Below, piece by piece: positions 44,794 through 49,891 of a stretch of DNA of 49,891 bases (position 1 is its first letter; each line of letters opens with the position of its first letter). The DNA lies in contig JAHXHS010000038.1 in NCBI GenBank assembly GCA_025656455.1, forward strand, positions 1 to 49,891, given 5' to 3'. The stretch is from Candidatus Thiodiazotropha sp. (ex Epidulcina cf. delphinae). GTDB taxonomy: Bacteria > Pseudomonadota > Gammaproteobacteria > Chromatiales > Chromatiaceae. The position numbers were made by a program, and so were the translations under genes. A model generated the notes under the pieces. The model did not search any database. It was not told where the DNA came from and saw only the letters and a list, made by a program, of their open reading frames with translations.

Positions 44794-46374
44794 TCACAGC
44801 TCCCGGGTGGCGAGAAAATCGATAGCCGGCCAGCGCTCCACCGCCAGTTCCAGATTCACCCGCGTGGGCGCCAGATAGACCAGTTGATCGTCCCCGTCCA
44901 GCGCCAGATACTCATGCGCCTTCTCCTTGAAGCGGCTGAGCAGCTTATCGTCCTGACATTCGATCCAACGGGTTGATGCGACATTCACGCTCTCCACGAT
45001 CGCCTCGACCTTGTACTCGTGTTTCAACCGCGCCACCGCCACATCGAACTGCAGCACCCCCACCGCGCCGAGGATCAGATCATTGTTTTTCATCGGCCGG
45101 AAGACCTGGGTGGCCCCCTCCTCGCAGAGCTGCAACACCCCTTTCAGCAAGGCCTTCTGCTTAAGCGGGTCTTTCAGCACCACACGCCGAAACAGTTCCG
45201 GGGCAAAATAGGGTATGCCTTCATACTTCAACGCCTCCCCCTCGGTGAAGGTGTCGCCGATCTGGATGGTGCCGTGATTGTGCAGGCCGATGATATCCCC
45301 AGGCCAGGCCTCCTCCACATGCCGCCGCTCATCGGCCTGGAAGGTTATGGCATTGCTGATCTGCACGGTCTTGCCGATACGCACATGGCTGAGCTTCATC
45401 CCCTTGCGGTATCTCCCCGAGCAGACACGCAGAAAGGCGATCCGGTCACGGTGTTGGGGATCCATGTTGGCCTGGATCTTGAAAACGAAACCACTGAACT
45501 TGGACTCCACCGGTTCCACCACCCGCTGCCGGGTAGCACGGGAGAGCGGACCCGGCGCATACTCGACAAAGGCATCGAGCAACTCCCTGACACCGAAGTT
45601 ATTGATTGCCGAGCCGAAAAACACCGGTGTCTGCTCGCCCCGGGCATAGGCCTCCAGATCGAGCGCATGACTGGCGCCGCGCACCAGCTCGATCTCTTCG
45701 CGCAGCTCTTCGGCCTGCGTGCCGATCAACGTATCCAGCTTGGGGTTATCGATGCCTTCGATGATCTCACCCATCTGGATCTTCCCCCCATGGGTAGCGC
45801 TGAAGAGATGGGTGGCATCGCTACGCAGATCGTAGACCCCCTTCAGCCGCTTGCCCATGCCGATGGGCCAGGAAACAGGCGCGCACTGGATCTTCAGCAC
45901 CTGTTCGATCTCATCCAGGATCTCCAGGGGATCCCGGCCCTCCCGGTCGAGCTTGTTGACAAAGGTGAGAATCGGCGTATCGCGCAACCGGCACACCTCC
46001 ATCAGTTTGATGGTCCGCTCCTCCACCCCCTTGGCCACGTCGATCACCATCAATGCCGAATCCACCGCCGTCAGGGTACGGTAGGTGTCCTCCGAGAAAT
46101 CCTCATGGCCAGGGGTGTCGAGCAGGTTGACGATCTCCTCCCGGTAGGGGAACTGCATCACCGAAGAGGTGACCGAGATGCCCCGCTCCTTCTCCATCGC
46201 CATCCAGTCGGATGTGGCGTGCCGCGCCGCCTTGCGCCCCTTTACCGTGCCCGCCATCTGGATGGCCCCGCCGTAGAGCAACAGTTTCTCCGTCAGGGTG
46301 GTCTTGCCCGCATCCGGATGAGAGATGATGGCAAAGGTGCGGCGGCGGCTGAGTTGTTCGAGCAGTTCAGACAT
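44794..46374 (-). CDS. prfC: Peptide chain release factor 3
   Basis: A 526-residue translational GTPase that recycles RF1/RF2 from the ribosome after termination. The G domain has HPDAGKTTLTEKLL (G1), DTPGHEDFSEDTYR (G3) and FVNKLDREGRDP (G4); domains II and III follow with the RF3 C-terminal signature (VLQFDVAVARLKHEYKVE). Length is standard. A long palindrome begins directly at its 3' end. Confidence 0.97.
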   Translation of the reverse strand: MSELLEQLSRRRTFAIISHPDAGKTTLTEKLLLYGGAIQMAGTVKGRKAARHATSDWMAMEKERGISVTSSVMQFPYREEIVNLLDTPGHEDFSEDTYRTLTAVDSALMVIDVAKGVEERTIKLMEVCRLRDTPILTFVNKLDREGRDPLEILDEIEQVLKIQCAPVSWPIGMGKRLKGVYDLRSDATHLFSATHGGKIQMGEIIEGIDNPKLDTLIGTQAEELREEIELVRGASHALDLEAYARGEQTPVFFGSAINNFGVRELLDAFVEYAPGPLSRATRQRVVEPVESKFSGFVFKIQANMDPQHRDRIAFLRVCSGRYRKGMKLSHVRIGKTVQISNAITFQADERRHVEEAWPGDIIGLHNHGTIQIGDTFTEGEALKYEGIPYFAPELFRRVVLKDPLKQKALLKGVLQLCEEGATQVFRPMKNNDLILGAVGVLQFDVAVARLKHEYKVEAIVESVNVASTRWIECQDDKLLSRFKEKAHEYLALDGDDQLVYLAPTRVNLELAVERWPAIDFLATREL

Positions 46375-46403
46375 GAAGGGTCCGTAATTATAAAAAACAG
46401 CGG

Positions 46404-46430
46404 ATTATACCTCATTCGCTTTTTCTTCAA
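46404..46430 (-). promoter_or_regulatory. Probable sigma-70 promoter of prfC
   Basis: TTGAAG and a perfect TATAAT on the minus strand, 15 bp apart, 30 bp before the prfC start codon. The spacing is slightly short. Confidence 0.5.
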
Positions 46431-46537
46431 GAGGATGAATTAAGATGCAGTACATCACCGATGTACATCCGTCGAGGCGACGCTTACCGCTTCCTGGCAT
46501 GCCACATCCTGGATTTATCGCCTTGAACCCGGTGCCC

Positions 46538-46665
46538 GTCCAGAAACAAGACCATTTCTCTCACAAAGATGCCAAGACCGAAAAAATTATAACTTATTGT
46601 TTTTTATAAGTATTTATTTTTCTTGGCGATCTTCGCGTCTTTGCGAGCGTTTTTCTTTCCAGACA
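46538..46665. repeat. CTCGCAAAGACGC palindromic repeat, copy 3
   Basis: Third copy, with ends GTCCAGAAA and TTTCCAGAC. The left arm has lost part of the AAGATCGCCAAG block (it reads AAAGATGCCAAGACC), so pairing is weaker than in the other two copies. It lies in the 499-bp space between prfC and the SprA-like gene; nothing else except promoter-like AT-rich sequence is seen from 46670 to 46870. Confidence 0.75.
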
Positions 46666-46873
46666 GGCGCTACCTACTGTGCTAATCGCTTTGAAATTAT
46701 GCGTTTTATCAATATTGAAGGTATTCACCTCAGCGCTATACCGCGAATGGTGCGCTTGTGGCGCCGGAATAGTTGCGAAATTAATTCAGCAACCGCCTGT
46801 CATGCCACCTTTTCCCGTTTATTTTTCTCAAGATTTCATATAATTGTGTCAAGAGATTCTATTCGGAGATAGT

Positions 46874-47575
46874 ATGGGCCTATCCCTCGAACCAATATCG
46901 GCCTTCAGCAACAGCATGACCGCCTCCAACAGGAGCCAACGCGGAGCTGAACCCGCTCATGCCACCCAGACGCCGCCAGGCGCCGCCGCAGAGGATTCGA
47001 CCACCCCCCCCGCCACCCGCGACAGCGCCACCCAACGCCCCGCCAGGGAGACCCAGCAGGCCAGCCGCCTGACCGCTGAAGAGCAGAGCCAGGTAAAACA
47101 ACTGCAACAACGGGACCAAGAGGTCAAGGCCCACGAACGGGCGCACAAGGCAGCCGGGGGACGCTATGTCACCGGCGGCGGCTTCACCTACCAGCGGGGG
47201 CCGGATGGGCAGCGCTACGCCATCGGCGGCGAGGTCACCATCGATGCCTCCCTCTCGGGATCCCCGCGGGATAAGCTGCAGAAGGCCGAAACCATCCGCC
47301 GAGCGGCCCTGGCGCCGGCCGACCCGTCACCCCAGGACCAACGGGTCGCCTCGCAGGCCGCCATGGCCGCCGCCGAGGCGCGCAGCGAAATCAGCGCCGA
47401 ACAGCGTCAGGAACAACTGCAACGGCGCGAGGCCATGCGCGAGCAGAATAGCGAAGAGGCTGAGCAGGACACTGAAATCTCTCCCCAGGCGCAACGCGCC
47501 ATTGCCTCATTCGAAGCGGTCGCGCTCGACACCAGCCTGCAGAGCAGTCCCGATCCTATCGACGAAATCATTTAA
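46874..47575 (+). CDS. SprA-related putative metalloprotease (HExxH)
   Basis: A 233-residue protein. The start at 46874 follows CGGAGA; the open frame reaches 46844. Residues 1-65 are low-complexity (Ala, Thr, Pro). The conserved core covers about 66-175: LTAEEQSQVKQLQQRDQEVK, then HERAH at 87-91 (an HExxH zinc motif), GGRYVTGGGFTYQRGPDG and GGEVTIDASLSG. This is the SprA-related / putative metalloprotease family (PF12118-type). No signal peptide is seen. Function is uncharacterised; protease activity is inferred only from HExxH. Confidence 0.82.
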   Translation: MGLSLEPISAFSNSMTASNRSQRGAEPAHATQTPPGAAAEDSTTPPATRDSATQRPARETQQASRLTAEEQSQVKQLQQRDQEVKAHERAHKAAGGRYVTGGGFTYQRGPDGQRYAIGGEVTIDASLSGSPRDKLQKAETIRRAALAPADPSPQDQRVASQAAMAAAEARSEISAEQRQEQLQRREAMREQNSEEAEQDTEISPQAQRAIASFEAVALDTSLQSSPDPIDEII

Positions 47576-47631
47576 TAATAATTTTGAATTGTAGTGTTCG
47601 CTTCGCTCGCGAGATGTTCTTGTGTAGTGTA

Positions 47632-47755
47632 GTAGGTCAGGTTGGCGCGAAGCGGCTACCTGACATATCGGCAATGTCACGTAGCTGCGCAACGTGACCT
47701 ACTACATATTTCTGAAAGAGTCGTAGGTCAGGTTGACGCGGAGCGGCTACCTGAC
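47632..47755. repeat. REP cluster upstream of RAYT
   Basis: Three palindromes in alternating order: type a GTAGGTCAGGTTGGCGCGA.. at 47632-47664, type b GTCACGTAGCTGCGCAACG.. at 47676-47702, and type a again at 47723-47755. The same types occur downstream of the transposase gene and at 33010-33118. This layout is typical of REPs mobilised by the neighbouring RAYT. Confidence 0.85.
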
Positions 47756-47795
47756 AAACAATGACCAGACCTTTAATACCCGCCATGGAGGGCTA

Positions 47796-48308
47796 ATGAC
47801 ACATATCCGACGCTATTTCGTTCATCATGCGCCTATTTTCATTACCGCCGTTTGTCACCGGCGACAACCCTATCTCAAATGCGATGAACACAAAGCGCTG
47901 CTGTTGTCGGTAATGCGGGAGGTCAAGGGTGAATGGCCGTTTCGCATGGTTGGTTATGCGATTCTTGAGGAACATTTTCACTAGCTCATCCTGCCACAGA
48001 CTCCTGGATCATTTCCTCGCATTATGCAATCGGTGAAGCTGCGGTTTGCGAGGCGTTTTCCTCGTGTTGAGTGGCATGCCACAGGGCATGTTTGGCAGCG
48101 TCGTTATTGGGATCACATCATCCGGAATGACAATGATCTGCAACGTCATCTGGATTACATTCATTACAATCCTGTCAAACATGGCTTGGCAAAGGCCGTG
48201 GCGGATTATCGCTGGTCATCCTTTGGCGAATACTTTCAACGGGGTATGTATTTGGCGGGGTGGGGAGAAACGATGCCGAGAGGCATCGAAGGCTTGGTTC
48301 CAGAGTGA
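47796..48308 (+). pseudogene. REP-associated tyrosine transposase (RAYT), nonsense-disrupted
   Basis: A continuous frame from ATG 47796 encodes a Y1/HUH transposase of the RAYT type (FITAVCHRRQPYL, then MVGYAILEEHFH). A TAG at 47982-47984 replaces the tryptophan expected after the HUH histidines H60 and H62. The same frame continues for 108 codons with WHATGHVWQRRYWDHII and YIHYNPVKHGL, which holds the catalytic tyrosine region. Without suppression the product ends before the tyrosine. REPs flank it on both sides. It looks recently inactivated, since only one lesion is visible. Confidence 0.88.
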
Positions 48309-48340
48309 TTGCGTGACCGGGATGTCGCGTGGATGGTGAT

Positions 48341-48420
48341 GTCACGTAGCTGCGCAACATGACCTACGAATTTTCGTAGTAGTGATCGTAGGTCAGGTTG
48401 ACACGGAGCGGCTACCTGAC
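48341..48420. repeat. REP pair downstream of RAYT
   Basis: Type b palindrome (GTCACGTAGCTGCGCAACA..) at 48341-48367 and type a (GTAGGTCAGGTTGACACGG..) at 48388-48420. Together with the cluster at 47632-47755 they bracket the transposase gene. Confidence 0.85.
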
Positions 48421-48470
48421 TTAATGGCTATTCCCGCTCCAGGTCCGTAATATCCTCAATGTAAATGAGA

Positions 48471-48535
48471 ACACCCATCGTTTGGAAACTCCAAAACGGA
48501 GTAAATCCGTGTACAATCGATGGATGTCCTGATTT
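48471..48535. repeat. Small structured direct repeat, copy 1
   Basis: CCATCG (48475-48480) and CGATGG (48518-48523) can pair around two hairpins: TTTGG/CCAAA (48481-48495) and ACGGA/TCCGT (48496-48510). The unit continues with ATGTCCTGATTT. A copy in the same orientation lies at 49601-49664. Differences fall in the hairpin loops (AAACT versus AAACA, GTAAA versus ATAA), so the stems are conserved. Partial motifs (ATGATGGGTGTCCTG) occur again near 48642. Confidence 0.75.
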
Positions 48536-48729
48536 ACTCTATTTACTATGGGTTTGGCAAGGCTTCGTCATGCAATCTCTCCCTGAGTCTATTTACTATC
48601 CGTGTGAAGGTGACTCTAACTCATGCTAAAGTTGATTTCAAATGATGGGTGTCCTGAAAAACCGCTGAAAAACCGTTTTAAATGATGGATGATGTCATGA
48701 TTGACTCGATGGCGCGAAAAAGCTGCTCT

Positions 48730-49431
48730 ATGAGAAAGATCATTATAGTGATAATTGTGGGGTTGATATCAGGTTGCTCGACAAAGCCACTTATCGTTCA
48801 TCATGCAGGAAAATATGCAGGCCTAGGTGAAAATGAAGTCTACATTGTGAATCATGGCTGGCATACGGGTTTTGTCATTCCTGCAGTAGCTATTCATGAG
48901 AAGATACCTCAACTTAAGGAAAGGTTTGGCAATACGCCATATATTGAAATAGGATGGGGTGACATGGATTTTTATCAGGCTAAAGAAATTACTTCCGGCC
49001 TTACGCTAAGGGCAACATTCTGGCCAACAGAATCAGTAATACATTCAGTTGCCGTGCCAAAAAAAGCAAATGAGTATTATCCAAACAATGAGGTTGTGAA
49101 AATTTGCATGAGTGATGAAGAACTTTCATCGTTCATGAGTTTTATTGCAAACAGCTTTTATAAGGACAATAGCGGCAATGTAGTGATACTCAAAAACGGC
49201 CTATATGGTGACAGCCAATTTTACCAAGGCGTAGGTGACTACTATTTAATGAACACGTGTAACAAATGGACGGCCAAGGGACTAAAAAGTGCTGGAATGG
49301 ATATATCTCCTACATTTAAGCTAACATCCGGCAGCGTCATGAATTATCTATCACAGGTGAAAAATGCTCTAACAAACGTAGTTGTGAAAGGCATGCCACA
49401 GTGTTCGTCTCACTCTACACCACGGTATTAA
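48730..49431 (+). CDS. DUF2459 / TIGR02117-family lipoprotein
   Basis: A 233-residue protein from ATG 48730. The signal peptide has lipobox ISGC with the lipidated cysteine at 16. The body matches the DUF2459 / TIGR02117 family (VYIVNHGWHTGFVIPA, then YIEIGWGDMDFYQ and YYLMNTCNKWTAKGLK). Function is unknown; the conserved His and Cys suggest a papain-like (NlpC/P60-related) hydrolase fold, which is inference. The gene is clearly AT-richer than the rest of the window and lies between two direct repeats, which suggests acquisition by transfer. An open frame from 48682 precedes the signal peptide and is not needed. Confidence 0.85.
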   Translation: MRKIIIVIIVGLISGCSTKPLIVHHAGKYAGLGENEVYIVNHGWHTGFVIPAVAIHEKIPQLKERFGNTPYIEIGWGDMDFYQAKEITSGLTLRATFWPTESVIHSVAVPKKANEYYPNNEVVKICMSDEELSSFMSFIANSFYKDNSGNVVILKNGLYGDSQFYQGVGDYYLMNTCNKWTAKGLKSAGMDISPTFKLTSGSVMNYLSQVKNALTNVVVKGMPQCSSHSTPRY

Positions 49432-49507
49432 CCTAGCGACATATTAGTCGCTACCAGAAGAAATTCCATTTCAATGCACAGCGTAAGCCCAGCACCCGCC
49501 GGGCTTA

Positions 49508-49575
49508 CTACTTCACTGCCTCAATCAACTTGATATCCTGTCTGAGCATGATGTTGACAAGCTGGGTAATAAACT
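49508..49575 (-). pseudogene. Possible gene remnant (C-terminal fragment)
   Basis: The minus-strand frame reads QFITQLVNIMLRQDIKLIEA, then VK and a stop at 49508-49510. It looks like the end of a real protein, but I cannot name it and no start is present before the direct repeat. Weak call. Confidence 0.3.
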
Positions 49576-49600
49576 GGAACACCCATGGAAATAAACTGGG

Positions 49601-49664
49601 ACACCCATCGTTTGGAAACACCAAAACGGAATAATCCGTATACAATCGATGGATGTCCTGATTT
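49601..49664. repeat. Small structured direct repeat, copy 2
   Basis: Second copy of the unit at 48471-48535, same orientation, 1.13 kb away. CCATCG (49605-49610)/CGATGG (49647-49652), TTTGG/CCAAA and ACGGA/TCCGT stems are intact. An extra partial ACACCCATGG stands just upstream at about 49579. Confidence 0.75.
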
Positions 49665-49712
49665 GCGCTGCTTTCTCCTTCAGCAACATAGGCTGATTAT
49701 TCGCTTATGAAG

Positions 49713-49832
49713 CTACGGATTCAGGATATATTCATAGACACCAATGTCAAACGAAAGACCCTGCGGCCTTGGTACACCACGCATGTCAACATCAGAAAAA
49801 GGAGCCTGTAAATAATTCTGTGTAACTGCCAT
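49713..49832 (-). pseudogene. C-terminal fragment of a parallel-beta-helix / choice-of-anchor protein
   Basis: A 39-codon frame ends FSDVDMRGVPRPQG..., then FDIGVYEYILNP and stop. The D-I-G-x-Y-E-Y ending is typical of the C-terminus of right-handed beta-helix 'choice-of-anchor Q' surface proteins. A TAA lies just upstream in the same frame, so only the tail survives. Confidence 0.55.
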
Positions 49833-49835
49833 TGT

Positions 49836-49891
49836 TTAAACGAAGTCCGCCAGGCGGTCTTCGAACTCAATCATAAAACGGTTCAAGGCGG
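49836..49891 (-). CDS. Partial C-terminus of an unknown protein at the window edge
   Basis: Seventeen codons (ALNRFMIEFEDRLADFV) ending at TAA 49836-49838; the gene continues past the window end. The sequence is protein-like but too short to identify. Confidence 0.35.
   Translation of the reverse strand, partial: ALNRFMIEFEDRLADFV

Noticed and set aside
45019..46443. 474-codon plus-strand frame opposite prfC
   Set aside because: Antisense shadow of prfC; no domain recognisable.
48471..49664. Integron cassette with attC sites
   Set aside because: Paired structured repeats flank one gene, but the stems lack the conserved core motifs of attC and no integrase is present; kept only as a hypothesis in the findings.

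Overview
The window reads as chromosomal DNA of a motile, polarly flagellated gammaproteobacterium. Protein character suggests the Chromatiales-type sulfur oxidisers and related lucinid symbionts (Sedimenticola / Thiodiazotropha-like), but that placement is an impression from remembered sequences, not a computed result. Genes are GC-rich and tightly packed. The intergenic spaces are unusually full of palindromic repeats.

Layout: (1) 0-6.4 kb: exonuclease I (sbcB), a histone-deacetylase-family protein and a Pat/YfiQ-type lysine acetyltransferase, separated by large nested palindromes. (2) 6.6-11.3 kb: the translation/secretion cluster ffh-rpsP-rimM-trmD-rplS on the minus strand, split between ffh and rpsP by a decayed IS200 that itself carries a 297-bp palindromic element; ypjD diverges from ffh. 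(3) 12.3-32.8 kb: a large flagellar/chemotaxis block. The minus strand carries cheV, cheR, flgBCDE, flgFGHIJKL, fliC, flaG, fliD, fliS and fliT; flgA and flgMN diverge on the plus strand. Sigma-54-like promoters precede flgB and flgA, and sigma-28-like promoters precede cheV, flgM and fliC, which matches an early/late flagellar hierarchy. A DUF2956 gene plus a repeat interrupts flgE/flgF, and a ParDE-type toxin-antitoxin pair interrupts flgA/flgM. (4) 33.1-35.5 kb: an arsenosugar-type operon (radical SAM ArsS plus two glycosyltransferases). (5) 35.9-37.0 kb: tRNA-Arg(CCT), a secreted thermonuclease-like protein and two small genes. (6) 37.2-43.8 kb: a TCA-cycle run sucA-sucB-class I fumarase-acuI. 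(7) 43.9-49.9 kb: a small orphan gene, prfC, a SprA-like HExxH protein, a REP-associated transposase (RAYT) broken by one stop codon and surrounded by its likely REPs, an AT-rich DUF2459 lipoprotein gene between two small structured direct repeats, and gene remnants at the edge.

The most unusual signal is a family of long palindromic elements (about 165-300 bp) bounded by YTAR tetranucleotides (CTAG, TTAA, CTAA/TTAG). Three of them fold as three-way junctions: an outer stem of 29-31 bp, hairpin A and hairpin B. Loop cores are conserved between copies, while the outer arms are unrelated in sequence yet still perfectly self-complementary, and inner stems show compensatory changes. That is the pattern of a structure-selected mobile DNA or RNA element, and it is the best candidate for something undescribed here.

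At least six other repeat families are present: RAYT-type REPs, GTAGGGTGCGG palindromes, a CTCGCAAAGACGC palindrome in three copies, a GTCATTCCGGC palindrome, an inverted repeat of the GAACGC/AATAAACGC type, and the small three-way-junction direct repeat near 48.5 and 49.6 kb.
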